From NCBI GenBank assembly GCA_021166835.1, contig JAJPEN010000026.1, forward strand, positions 1 to 64,000: DNA of 64,000 nucleotides. The letters are read 5' to 3'. The translations under genes were made by a program, and so were the position numbers. Under the pieces are notes generated by a model. That model saw only the letters and a list, made by a program, of their open reading frames with translations. It searched no databases and had not been told where the DNA came from. How positions within the stretch are numbered: the first letter of the stretch is position 1; every line of letters starts with the position of its first letter. Shown here piece by piece: positions 1-8,434 of the stretch. Origin of the DNA: Burkholderiaceae bacterium. Its GTDB lineage: Bacteria > Pseudomonadota > Gammaproteobacteria > Burkholderiales > Burkholderiaceae.

Positions 1-2202
1 GAAGACGTCGCGGTGCTGCGCCATCTCCTCGGGCTTCTTCTTGCCCATCGCGCGACGAAGCAGATCGGCGCCGCCCAGCGTGTAGCCGCCGATCGTCTGC
101 GCGATCTGCATCACCTGTTCCTGGTAGACGATGACGCCGTAGGTGGGCTCCAGGCACGCCTTCAGGTCGGGGTGGAAGTAGTCGATGGACTGCTGCCCTT
201 TCTTGCGCAGGATGAAGTCGTCGACCATGCCCGAGCCGAGCGGGCCGGGACGGTACAGCGCGAGCACCGCGATGATGTCCTCGAAGCGGTCGGGCTGCAG
301 CTTCTTCAGAAGCTTCTTCATGCCCTCGCTTTCCAGCTGGAACACCGCGGTGGTGTTCGCGTCGCGCAGCACCTGGTAGGCGCGCGGATCGTCGAAGCTC
401 ATCGACTGCAGGTCGAGCTTCGTGCCGGTGCGGCGCTCGACGTAGCGCACGGCGAGGTCGAGGATCGTGAGATTGCGCAGGCCGAGGAAGTCGAACTTCA
501 CCAGCCCCACCGCCTCGACGTCGTCCTTGTCGAACTGGCTGACGACGCCGGCGGCGTCGGCCCCCGGCGGCTTGTACAGCGGGCAGAAATCGGTGAGCCG
601 GCCCGGCGCGATCAGCACCCCGCCGGCGTGCATGCCGACGTTGCGGGTGAGGTCCTCGAGCGGCTCGGCGAGCGCGAGCAGCGCGCGCACTTCGTCCTCG
701 TTGCGCTCGCGCTCGGCGAGCAGCGGCTCGGCCTCGCGCGCCCTGGCGAGCGACACCGGCTTGTTCTGCACCACCGGCACGAGCTTGGAGAGCTGGTCGC
801 AGAAGGTGTAGCTCATGTCGAGCACGCGGCCGACGTCGCGGATGACCGCCTTCGAGGCCATCGTGCCGAAGGTGGCGATCTGCGAGACGGCCTGTTCGCC
901 GTAGCGCGCACGCACGTACTCGATGACGCGATAGCGCTGTTCCTGGCAGAAGTCGATGTCGAAGTCGGGCATCGACACGCGCTCGGGATTCAGGAAGCGC
1001 TCGAAGAGCAGCGCGTAGGGAATCGGGTCGAGATCGGTGATGCCGAGCGCATAGGCGACCAGCGAGCCGGCGCCCGAGCCGCGCCCGGGGCCGACCGGCA
1101 CGCCGTTGGCCTTCGCCCAGTTGATGAAGTCGGCGACGATCAGGAAGTAGCCGGGAAAGCCCATCTGCACGATCGTGTCGCACTCGTATTCGAGGCGCGC
1201 CGTGTATTCGGCGCGCTTCGCCTCGAGCGTGGCGGGCGGCGTGCGATCGGACGGGAAGAGCGCGGCCAGGCGCCGCCCGAGGCCTTCGCGCGCCAGCGTG
1301 CGCAGGTAGTCGTCGAGCGAGACGCCGTCGGGCGTGGGGAACTGCGGCAGTTGCGCCTTGCCCAGCGTCATCGGAACGTTGCAGCGACGCGCGATCTCGA
1401 CGCTGTTGGCCAGCGCCGACGGCAGATCGGCGAAAAGCTCGGCCATCTCGCGCTGCGTGCGGAAATGCTGCTCGGGGGTGAACGCGCGAACGCGCCGCGG
1501 GTCGGCGAGGATCGCGCCCTGCGCGATGCACACGCGCGCTTCGTGCGCGCGATGATCGTCGCGGTCGAGGAACTGCACCGGATGCGTGGCCACCAGCGGC
1601 AGCGACAGGCGCACGGCGAGCTGCGCGGCCGCGCGCGTGTGCGCCTCGTCCTCGGCGTGACCGCCGCGCTGCACTTCGAGATACCAGGCGCCGGGAAAGC
1701 GCCGCGTCCATGCGCGCGCCAGCTCCGCGGCGCCGCGCGCATTGCCGGCGAGCAGCGCCTGGCCGACGTCGCCGTGCTGCGCGCCCGACAGTGCGATCAG
1801 GCCTTCGCCGGCCAGGCGGCCATCGGCGTCGCGTTCGTCGAACCATTCGGCGCGCAATTCGCCGCGGCCGCGGTACTCGTTCTCGATCCACGCCCGGCTG
1901 AGCAATTCGCACAGCCGCAGATAGCCGCCGCGATCACGCGCGAGCAGCAGCATGCGGAACGGCCGCTCGCGATCGGCTTCGTTGGAAACCCACGCGTCTA
2001 CGCCGCAGATCGGCTGGATGCCGCGCGCGCGCGCGGCCGTGTAGAACTTCACCCAGCCGAACAGGTTCGCCAGGTCGGTGACCGCGATGGCCGGCTGCCC
2101 GTCGGCCAGCGCGCGTTCGACGAGCGCTTCGATTCGCACGATCGAGTCGCTGACCGAGTATTCGGTGTGGACCCGAAGATGGACGAAACCGGGCGCGCTC
2201 AT
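1..2202 (-). CDS. dnaE: DNA polymerase III alpha subunit, N-terminal 734 residues (gene cut by left edge)
   Basis: Replicative polymerase catalytic subunit. The minus-strand frame is open from an ATG at 2202 to the edge of the window with no stop. The product begins MSAPGFVHLRVHTEYSVSDS, the usual start of the PHP domain in DnaE1; the error-prone DnaE2/ImuC has a different start. Further in, PGRGSGAGSLVAYALGI and PDFDIDF (near residue 412) mark the palm with its paired catalytic aspartates. The segment ending LGGADLLRRAMGKKKPEEM is the well-conserved polymerase core. The missing part would be the fingers, tandem HhH, OB and tau-binding regions. It is divergent from the EamA gene, with 32 bp between the two starts. 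Confidence 0.95.
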   Translation of the reverse strand, partial: MSAPGFVHLRVHTEYSVSDSIVRIEALVERALADGQPAIAVTDLANLFGWVKFYTAARARGIQPICGVDAWVSNEADRERPFRMLLLARDRGGYLRLCELLSRAWIENEYRGRGELRAEWFDERDADGRLAGEGLIALSGAQHGDVGQALLAGNARGAAELARAWTRRFPGAWYLEVQRGGHAEDEAHTRAAAQLAVRLSLPLVATHPVQFLDRDDHRAHEARVCIAQGAILADPRRVRAFTPEQHFRTQREMAELFADLPSALANSVEIARRCNVPMTLGKAQLPQFPTPDGVSLDDYLRTLAREGLGRRLAALFPSDRTPPATLEAKRAEYTARLEYECDTIVQMGFPGYFLIVADFINWAKANGVPVGPGRGSGAGSLVAYALGITDLDPIPYALLFERFLNPERVSMPDFDIDFCQEQRYRVIEYVRARYGEQAVSQIATFGTMASKAVIRDVGRVLDMSYTFCDQLSKLVPVVQNKPVSLARAREAEPLLAERERNEDEVRALLALAEPLEDLTRNVGMHAGGVLIAPGRLTDFCPLYKPPGADAAGVVSQFDKDDVEAVGLVKFDFLGLRNLTILDLAVRYVERRTGTKLDLQSMSFDDPRAYQVLRDANTTAVFQLESEGMKKLLKKLQPDRFEDIIAVLALYRPGPLGSGMVDDFILRKKGQQSIDYFHPDLKACLEPTYGVIVYQEQVMQIAQTIGGYTLGGADLLRRAMGKKKPEEMAQHRDVF

Positions 2203-2234
2203 CGGTAGAATCTCATCGGCCCGAAATTCTACCC

Positions 2235-3134
2235 ATGTTGCCCCGCCCTTCGCTCCCACGCCGGCGCGCGATGCTGCTGCTGGCCTTCTGCGCGCTGTGC
2301 TGGAGCGTCGCCGGCGTTCTCACGCGTCGGCTCGAGCACACGGAGAGCCTCGACGTCACCTTCTGGCGCAGCTTCTTCTGCGCGGCGACGATGCTCGTGC
2401 TGCTCGCCGCGCAGCGGCGCGGCAACCCGCTGCCGGCGATCGCGCGCATGGGCTGGCCCGGCCTTGTCTCGGGCGCGATGTGGGGAACGATGTTCACCGG
2501 CTTCATGATCGCGCTCACGATGACGAGCGTGGCCAACGCGCTGGTCGTGATGAGCGTCGCGCCACTGCTCACCGCGCTGCTCGGCCGCATCGTGCTCGGC
2601 ACGCGGCTGGGCGCCTTCGACTGGATCGCCACGCTGCTCGCCGGCGCCGGCATCGCGTGGATGGTGCGCGACGGCGTCGACGGCGAAGGCCGCATCGGCA
2701 TGGCGATCGCGCTGTGCGTGCCGCTCGCCAGCTCGGCGCAGATCGTCGTGCTCAAGCGCCTGCAGGCGCAGGTCGATCTCGCGCCCGCGGTGCTGGTCGG
2801 CGCGCTGCTGTCGTGCGCCTTCACGCTCGCGCTCGCCTGGCCGATGCGGCTGCCGGTCGCCGATCTGCCGATCCTCGTGCTGCTCGGCAGTGTGCAGCTG
2901 GCGATCCCCTGCTTCCTGCTGGTGCGCGCGGTGCGCCCGCTCGCGCCGCACGAGGTCGCGCTGATCGCGCTGCTCGAAGTCGTGCTCGGGCCGATCTGGA
3001 CCTGGCTGTGGGCCGACGAGGCGATTTCCGCGGCCACGCTGCAGGGCGGACTCGTCGTGCTCGGCGCGCTCGTCGTCAATGCGCTGCTCGGGCGCAGGGC
3101 GGCGGCGCCGGCGACGCGCGCCGCGCCGGTGTGA
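2235..3134 (+). CDS. EamA/DMT-family inner-membrane transporter
   Basis: Predicted ten-helix drug/metabolite transporter of 299 residues, the usual length for two fused EamA repeats. After a short basic N-terminus (MLPRPSLPRRRAM), hydrophobic stretches alternate with short loops. The first repeat runs to about residue 140 and the second begins near GRIGMAIALCVPLASSAQIV. The segment GPIWTWLWADEAIS is typical of the second repeat. The substrate cannot be told from sequence; family members export amino acids, nucleobases or other metabolites. It lies head to head with dnaE and just upstream of a hydrolase gene on the same strand. Confidence 0.85.
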   Translation: MLPRPSLPRRRAMLLLAFCALCWSVAGVLTRRLEHTESLDVTFWRSFFCAATMLVLLAAQRRGNPLPAIARMGWPGLVSGAMWGTMFTGFMIALTMTSVANALVVMSVAPLLTALLGRIVLGTRLGAFDWIATLLAGAGIAWMVRDGVDGEGRIGMAIALCVPLASSAQIVVLKRLQAQVDLAPAVLVGALLSCAFTLALAWPMRLPVADLPILVLLGSVQLAIPCFLLVRAVRPLAPHEVALIALLEVVLGPIWTWLWADEAISAATLQGGLVVLGALVVNALLGRRAAAPATRAAPV

Positions 3135-3202
3135 GTGCTGCGACGTGGGCCCCGCCATGGATCTGATGCCGGCGTGAACGACACATCGACCACGGTGCGA
3201 GC

Positions 3203-4045
3203 ATGACCGGGATATCGGCGTCGCCGGCGCCCGCTCCGCAGACGATCGAGCTGACGCGCCCCGATCGCGCCGTGCTGCGCGGCCTGCGCTGGCGCTGTCC
3301 CGGCGGCGCACGCGCGGTGGTCGTACACGGGCTCGGCGAACACGCGGCGAGGCAGCGCAACGTCGCCGAGTTCCTCGCACGACGCGGCTTCGACGTCGTC
3401 GCCTTCGATCATCGCGGCCACGGCCGCTCCGATGGTGCCCGCGGCGCGCTGCGCCGCTCCGAAAACCTCGTCGACGATCTGGCGGCGATCGTCGATTCGA
3501 CCGCGAGCGCGCCGATCCTGCTCGTAGGGCACAGCATGGGCGGGCTGGTGGCGCTTCGTTACGCGCTCGCGCACCCGGAGACGGTCGCTGCGCTCGTGCT
3601 GTCGTCGCCGGCGCTCGATCCGACGCTGAGCCTCGGGCAGAAGCTGCTGCTCGCGACGATGTCGCGGCTCGCGCCCGATCTCGCGGTCGGCAACGGACTG
3701 GACGCATCGAAGATCTCGCACGATCCGGCCGTCGTGCGCGCATACCGCGAAGATCCCCTCGTGCACGATCGCATCACCGCGCGGCTGGCTCGGTTCATCG
3801 TCGACGGCGCGCGCGACGCGATCGAGCGCGCCGCGATGCTCGCCGTACCGACGCTGCTGCTCGTCGCCGGCGACGACCGGCTCGTCTCACCGGCGGGAAG
3901 CCGCCGCTTCGCGCAGCGCGCCCCGCGCGGACGCGTCGACGAGCGCGTCTACGAAGGCCTGTGGCACGAGCTGTTCAACGAGAGCGAGCCGGGGCGCACG
4001 CGCGTCTTCGGCGACCTCGGCGTCTGGCTGGACGCTCGCAAGTAA
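3203..4045 (+). CDS. Alpha/beta hydrolase, monoacylglycerol-lipase-like (serine aminopeptidase S33 family)
   Basis: Predicted cytoplasmic serine hydrolase of 280 residues. The sequence VVHGLGEHAARQRNVAEFLA, then FDHRGHGRSDGARG, is the typical HGxGEH...GHGxSxG signature of monoglyceride-lipase-like hydrolases. The nucleophile elbow GHSMGG puts the serine at residue 111. The acid is probably Asp225 (GDDRLV) and the base His255 (LWHELFNE). It has no signal peptide. The ATG at 3203 follows the EamA gene by 68 bp on the same strand. The substrate is unknown; lysophospholipid or monoacylglycerol esters are the likely class. Confidence 0.85.
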   Translation: MTGISASPAPAPQTIELTRPDRAVLRGLRWRCPGGARAVVVHGLGEHAARQRNVAEFLARRGFDVVAFDHRGHGRSDGARGALRRSENLVDDLAAIVDSTASAPILLVGHSMGGLVALRYALAHPETVAALVLSSPALDPTLSLGQKLLLATMSRLAPDLAVGNGLDASKISHDPAVVRAYREDPLVHDRITARLARFIVDGARDAIERAAMLAVPTLLLVAGDDRLVSPAGSRRFAQRAPRGRVDERVYEGLWHELFNESEPGRTRVFGDLGVWLDARK

Positions 4046-4048
4046 AAC

Positions 4049-4078
4049 GCTGCGCAAGGCGGCGCTGCGCAAGGCGGC
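4049..4078. repeat. Two tandem copies of a 15-bp unit
   Basis: The unit CGCTGCGCAAGGCGG is repeated exactly twice, directly after the stop codon of the hydrolase gene. A related GCTGCGCGG follows near 4119. It looks like a local slippage duplication; I see no hairpin and no function. Confidence 0.8.
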
Positions 4079-4153
4079 GTTTCCGGATCCGAAACCGTTT
4101 GCGTAGTCGAAAACGCTGCGCGGTGCAGGAAGGAGCGGCAGAGCTCGCCCGCG

Positions 4154-4852
4154 TCAGGCCAGGTCGAAGACGAGCGCCTCGGCGTCCTCCCCCTCGTCGA
4201 GCACCAGGCGCGACTCGCCGCTGAGCTTGGCCGCGTCGCCCGCTTCGAGCGTCTCGCCGTTGACCCGCAGTCGACCGCGCACCACGTGCACGTAGACGCG
4301 GCGTGCGCCGGCAATCGGCGCCTGCACGCGCTCGCCGCCGTCGAACAGCCCCGCATACACGATGGCGTCCTGATGGATCGTCAGCGCGCCTTCGCGCGCA
4401 TCGGGCGCGGCGATCGGCTGCAGCCGTCCGCGCCTGCGCGCCTCGTCGAAATGCCGCTGCTCGTAGCCGGGCGCGATGCCGCGCTGCGCCGGCTCGATCC
4501 AGATCTGCAGGAAATGCGTGACGCCCTGCTTCTCGTGGTTGTACTCCGAATGCTGCACGCCGGTGCCGGCGCTCATGCGCTGCACGTCGCCCGGCCGGAT
4601 CACCGAGCCGTTACCCAGGCTGTCGCGATGCGCGAGCGCGCCTTCGAGCACGTAGGTGATGATCTCCATGTCGCGATGGCCGTGCGTGCCGAAGCCGGTG
4701 CCCGGCGCGACGCGGTCCTCGTTGATCACGCGCAGCGCGCCGAAGCCCATGTGGCGCGGGTCGTAGTAATCGGCGAAGGAAAAGCTGTGCAGCGTCTTCA
4801 GCCATCCGTGATCGGCGCTGCCGCGTTCGCCGCTGCGTCGGATCTCGATCAT
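4154..4852 (-). CDS. Pirin-family cupin protein (YhhW-like)
   Basis: Bicupin of 232 residues, the usual length for bacterial short pirins. The N-terminal cupin carries the pirin signature: [20 protein letters not shown], then [19 protein letters not shown] and [10 protein letters not shown]. The two His of HGHRDME, the Glu, and the His of QHSEYN would bind the metal. Relatives such as E. coli YhhW have quercetinase activity in vitro, but the physiological role is unclear. I chose the ATG at 4852 because the product then starts [11 protein letters not shown] as in the family; the longer frame to 5122 runs through the neighbouring gluQ. It is divergent from gluQ. Confidence 0.9.
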   Translation of the reverse strand: MIEIRRSGERGSADHGWLKTLHSFSFADYYDPRHMGFGALRVINEDRVAPGTGFGTHGHRDMEIITYVLEGALAHRDSLGNGSVIRPGDVQRMSAGTGVQHSEYNHEKQGVTHFLQIWIEPAQRGIAPGYEQRHFDEARRRGRLQPIAAPDAREGALTIHQDAIVYAGLFDGGERVQAPIAGARRVYVHVVRGRLRVNGETLEAGDAAKLSGESRLVLDEGEDAEALVFDLA

Positions 4853-4925
4853 CGTCGTCTCCCGATCGGATCCGGCCAGTGTAATGCGCTGCCCGGGCGC
4901 GGCTCGCCGAATACAATGCAACCCG

Positions 4926-5828
4926 ATGCCCGCCGTCGAACGAAGCGCGTACGTGGGCCGATTCGCGCCCTCGCCCACCGGCCCGCTGCACGCCGGCTCG
5001 CTCGTTGCCGCGCTGGCCAGCTGCTTCGACGCGCGCGCGCAGCACGGACGATGGCTGCTGCGCATCGAGGATCTGGACGCGCCGCGCGAGATGCCCGGCG
5101 CCGCAGGCGCGATCATCGACACGCTCGCGCGGCTCGGCTTCCGGCACGACGGCGGGATCGTCTTCCAGAGCCGGCGCGGCGACGCGTACCGGCAGGCTTT
5201 CGAGCGGCTCGCGGCCGCGGGCCACGTCTATCCGTGCGCGTGCACCCGGCGCGAGATCGCCGACTCGATCACGCATCGCGGCGAGACGCTCGCGCGCGGC
5301 GAGGTGCCGTATCCGGGGACGTGCCGGCACGGGATGCCGGCGGGCCGTAGCGCGCGGGCGTGGCGCGTGCGGGTAGACGCGAATCCCGTTCGCTGGATCG
5401 ACCGGCGCGCGGGCGCGCGTTGCGATCGTCTCGACGAACAGGTGGGCGACTTCGTCGTGCGCCGCGCCGACGGGCCCTGGGCCTACCAGCTCGCGGTCGT
5501 CGTCGACGACGATGCGCAGGGCGTGACCGACGTCGTGCGCGGCGCCGACCTGCTCGATTCGACGGCGCGACAGCTGCATCTGCGCCGCCTGCTCGGAATG
5601 CCCGAGCCGCGTCACCTGCACATCCCGGTTCTCGTCGGACCGGACGGCGCGAAGCTCTCCAAGCAGACCGACGCGCCGGCCGTGAATGCGAGCCGCCCGA
5701 TCGAGACACTCGACGCGGCGCTCGAGGCGCTCGGCCTCGGTCGCATCGGAGACGAGCCGCTCGAGCGCTGGTGGTCGCTCGCCACCGCGCGCTGGGCGCA
5801 GGCCGAGGCGCCGCCCGCTGCCGGATAG
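4926..5828 (+). CDS. gluQ: Glutamyl-Q tRNA(Asp) synthetase
   Basis: GluRS paralogue that glutamylates the queuosine base of tRNA-Asp. It is 300 residues and lacks the anticodon-binding domain. [14 protein letters not shown] contains the class I HIGH-type motif (HAGS) and KLSKQ at 243-247 is the KMSKS-type loop. The zinc site expected of GluQRS is present as C104-x-C106 ... Y129-x3-C133. The catalytic-fold markers [12 protein letters not shown] and [11 protein letters not shown] are intact. The ATG at 4926 gives the canonical start; an in-frame ATG at 4884 lies further upstream, in the divergent promoter region shared with the pirin gene. Confidence 0.93.
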   Translation: MPAVERSAYVGRFAPSPTGPLHAGSLVAALASCFDARAQHGRWLLRIEDLDAPREMPGAAGAIIDTLARLGFRHDGGIVFQSRRGDAYRQAFERLAAAGHVYPCACTRREIADSITHRGETLARGEVPYPGTCRHGMPAGRSARAWRVRVDANPVRWIDRRAGARCDRLDEQVGDFVVRRADGPWAYQLAVVVDDDAQGVTDVVRGADLLDSTARQLHLRRLLGMPEPRHLHIPVLVGPDGAKLSKQTDAPAVNASRPIETLDAALEALGLGRIGDEPLERWWSLATARWAQAEAPPAAG

Positions 5829-5849
5829 GGCCGGTTCACGGTCCTGCGA

Positions 5850-7013
5850 TCAAGGCTCCTGCCCGCCGTCGTCGGGCCGCGCCTCCTCGGCGATCGCCGG
5901 ATCGGAGTCGCCGCGCGGCACGGAGAAGCCGAAGACGACGCGTCCCGGCTGATCGGCGTCGACGAAGACCGAGCCGCGATGCGCGCGCACGAACTGGTCG
6001 ACGATGTACAGGCCGAGCCCGAGCCCCTCGCGTCCGCTCTTCGTGCTGCGGAACGGCTCGAACAGCCGCGTTCGCTCGACGGGCTCGATGCTGCCCGCGT
6101 TCTCGACCTCCACGCGCAGCGAATCGACGCGGCTGCCGTCCACCAGGACGCGTACGCCGTCGTCGCCCTTGCCGTGCCGAAGCGCGTTCGAGACGAGGTT
6201 CGACGCGACCTGTGCGATGCGATCGGGATCGAGCGTGGCGCGCACGTCGCCGACGATGCGAAGCTCGATGCGCGCGTCGGGCGCGGCCTGGCGCAGCTCG
6301 CCGACGACGCCCTCGACCACCGCGCCGAGATCGACCGGCCGCGGCTCGATGCGCAGGCCGCCCGCGCGGATGCGCGAGAAGTCGAGCAGCTGCGTGATCA
6401 GCGCGGACATCCGCGACGTGCTCGACTTCAGGCGCAACGCGCTCTGCTTCACGTTGTCGTCGGAGCCGGTGCGCAGCAGCAGCTCGGCGGTGAACGCGAT
6501 CGCCGACAGCGGCGTGCGCAGGTCGTGCGTGAGCACCGCGACCATCATCTCGTTGAGCGACAGCGCGCGCTCCAGCTCGAGCATGCGCTGGTACAGCTGC
6601 CTGCGCTGCTCGTACAGCTCGACGAAGACGTCGACCTTGCCGTGCAGGATCTTCGGATCGATAGGCTTGTTCAGGAAATCGACCGCGCCCGCTTCGTAGC
6701 CGCGGAACGAACGCTGCGCGTCGATCGGCGCGGCCGTGACGAAGATGATCGGGATGGAGCGCGTGCGCTCGGCGCCGCGCATCAGCTCGGCGAGCTCGAA
6801 GCCGTCCATCCCGGGCATCTGCACGTCGACGAGCGCCAGCGCGACGTCGTTGGCGAGCAGCGCCTCGAGCGCCTCGATGCCGTCGGCGGCGGTGAGCACG
6901 CGCAGCCCGGGGCGTTCGAGCAGCGCACGCATCGCGATGCGGTTCTGTTCGACGTCGTCGACGACGAGCACGCTGACGTCGCCGCGCTCGGCGGCGGACA
7001 CCGCTTCGATCAT
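5850..7013 (-). CDS. Response regulator/histidine kinase hybrid (REC-HisKA-HATPase)
   Basis: Cytoplasmic protein of 387 residues. The N-terminal receiver has VLVVDD and its phospho-acceptor Asp63 in LVDVQMPGMDG. A linker of about 40 residues leads to the HisKA helix LTHDLRTPLSAIAF with His163. The ATPase domain has the N-box ASNLVSNALRHG and the G-box EGLGLGLYIVDQF. There is no membrane segment. The receiver-first order suggests a phosphorelay member acting downstream of the large hybrid kinase in the same operon. Its ATG overlaps the cheB stop by 4 bp (ATGA), so translation is probably coupled. The much longer open frame upstream is a shadow of cheB. Confidence 0.9.
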   Translation of the reverse strand: MIEAVSAAERGDVSVLVVDDVEQNRIAMRALLERPGLRVLTAADGIEALEALLANDVALALVDVQMPGMDGFELAELMRGAERTRSIPIIFVTAAPIDAQRSFRGYEAGAVDFLNKPIDPKILHGKVDVFVELYEQRRQLYQRMLELERALSLNEMMVAVLTHDLRTPLSAIAFTAELLLRTGSDDNVKQSALRLKSSTSRMSALITQLLDFSRIRAGGLRIEPRPVDLGAVVEGVVGELRQAAPDARIELRIVGDVRATLDPDRIAQVASNLVSNALRHGKGDDGVRVLVDGSRVDSLRVEVENAGSIEPVERTRLFEPFRSTKSGREGLGLGLYIVDQFVRAHRGSVFVDADQPGRVVFGFSVPRGDSDPAIAEEARPDDGGQEP

Positions 7014-7588
7014 CGCGTCAGCTCCGCGAGCATCGGGCCGATGCGCTCGAGCGGCACGACCGCGTCGGCGCCCACTGCGCGCAACGCGGACTCGGGCATC
7101 GTCGCCGCGTGGGCGGTGGCCGGATCCTCGATCCACAGCGTGCCGCCGTGCGCCCGCACCGCCGCCGCCCCCGCGGTGCCGTCGGCGCTCGCGCCGGTGA
7201 GCAGCACGGCGAGCAGGCGCTCGCGGTAGGCGAGCGCCGCGCTCTCGAAGGTGGGATCGATCGCGGGCCGCGAGAACAGCACCGGTTCGTCGAACGACAG
7301 CGCGATGCTGCGGCCGGGTTCGACGAGCATGTGGTAGCCGGACGGTGCGAGCGTGACGGTTCCCGCTTCGATCGGCTGCTTGTCGAGCGCTTCGGCAACG
7401 GGAAGCGCGCAGTGCTCGCCGAGCAGGCAGGCCAGCGAGGACGGCCGCTCGGTCGGGACGTGCATCACGACGAGCATGGCGGGCGCAAAGGACGCGGGCA
7501 GCGCCTTCACGATCGATATCAGCGCGTTCACGCCGCCGGCCGATGCGCCGATCGCCACGGCATCGAATCGGGGTTCGGCGCGGGTCAT
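7010..7588 (-). CDS. Receiver-less CheB-type protein-glutamate methylesterase
   Basis: 192-residue protein that is just the catalytic domain of CheB, without the usual N-terminal receiver. Catalytic-triad candidates are Ser16 in AIGASAGG, His43 in VMHVP and Asp136 in TGASADGTAG. The family removes methyl esters from (or deamidates) glutamates on chemoreceptors. No receptor gene is present nearby. It sits between CheR and a hybrid kinase and overlaps both by 4 bp, so it probably works with CheR in a non-flagellar signalling module. Confidence 0.88.
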   Translation of the reverse strand: MTRAEPRFDAVAIGASAGGVNALISIVKALPASFAPAMLVVMHVPTERPSSLACLLGEHCALPVAEALDKQPIEAGTVTLAPSGYHMLVEPGRSIALSFDEPVLFSRPAIDPTFESAALAYRERLLAVLLTGASADGTAGAAAVRAHGGTLWIEDPATAHAATMPESALRAVGADAVVPLERIGPMLAELTR

Positions 7589-8430
7589 CGCCGTCGGTAG
7601 ATGCGCGCTTCGGGCGCGACCAGCTCGAAGGCCTCTGCGTGCGCACCGAACTGCAACGTTTCGCGCGGTCCGATGCCGAGATAACCGTGATGCACGAGCG
7701 AGTCGCGGAACAGGCCTATGGCGCGATCCTGCAACGGACGGTTGAAGTAGATCAGCACGTTACGGCAGGAGACGAAATGGACCTCCGAGAATACGCTATC
7801 GGTAGCGAGGCTGTGATCGGCGAACAGGATGCGGCTCTTGAGCCGGCGCGAGAACACCGCCGCGCCGTAGGCTTCCGAGTAATGGTCCGACAGCGAACCG
7901 CGCCCGCCCGCGGCATGGTAGTTGCGGCTGAACTGCGCCATGCGGTCGAGCGGATAGACGCCTTTTTCCGCCTGCTCGATCGCCGACGGGTGGATGTCGG
8001 TAGCGTAGACCACGGTGCGCTCGAGAAGCCCCTCCTCGGCGAGCAGGATCGCGAGCGACCATACCTCCTCGCCGGAGCTGCAGCCGGCGACCCATACTTT
8101 CGTCGACGGCCAGGTGGCCAGCACCGGCAGCACCTCCTCGCGCAGCGCGCGGAAGTACGGCGGGTCGCGGAACATCTCGCTGACCTGCACGGTGAAGAAC
8201 TGCAGCATCCGCACGAAGCTCGCCGGGTCGTGCAGCACGCGATCCTGCAGCTCCGTGAGCGTCGCGCAGCCGAAGCGCTGCATCGCCAGCCGCAGCCGGC
8301 GCCGCAGCGAAGCCACCGCGTAGTCGCGGAAGTCGTGCTGGTAGCGCAGCATCACCGCCTCGAGCAGCAGGCGGATCTCGATGTCGAACAGCGCGTCGTC
8401 GTCCGGACCGCCCGGCTTCGGCTCGTCCAT
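7585..8430 (-). CDS. CheR-type protein-glutamate methyltransferase
   Basis: SAM-dependent methyltransferase of 281 residues, the full length of CheR. The N-terminal helical domain is present, followed by the SAM fold with VWVAGCSSGEEVWSLA as the SAM-binding loop. FVSCRNVLIYFNRPLQ is the diagnostic CheR motif. The family methylates receptor glutamates. The start at 8430 is 4 bp after the stop of the large hybrid kinase, and the stop overlaps the cheB start (ATGA). The four genes thus form one tight operon. Confidence 0.92.
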   Translation of the reverse strand: MDEPKPGGPDDDALFDIEIRLLLEAVMLRYQHDFRDYAVASLRRRLRLAMQRFGCATLTELQDRVLHDPASFVRMLQFFTVQVSEMFRDPPYFRALREEVLPVLATWPSTKVWVAGCSSGEEVWSLAILLAEEGLLERTVVYATDIHPSAIEQAEKGVYPLDRMAQFSRNYHAAGGRGSLSDHYSEAYGAAVFSRRLKSRILFADHSLATDSVFSEVHFVSCRNVLIYFNRPLQDRAIGLFRDSLVHHGYLGIGPRETLQFGAHAEAFELVAPEARIYRRR

Positions 8431-8434
8431 GGCG

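Noticed and set aside
13..2208. Plus-strand frame of 731 codons at the left edge
   Set aside because: Antisense shadow of dnaE; the minus strand gives an unbroken, well-conserved polymerase sequence.
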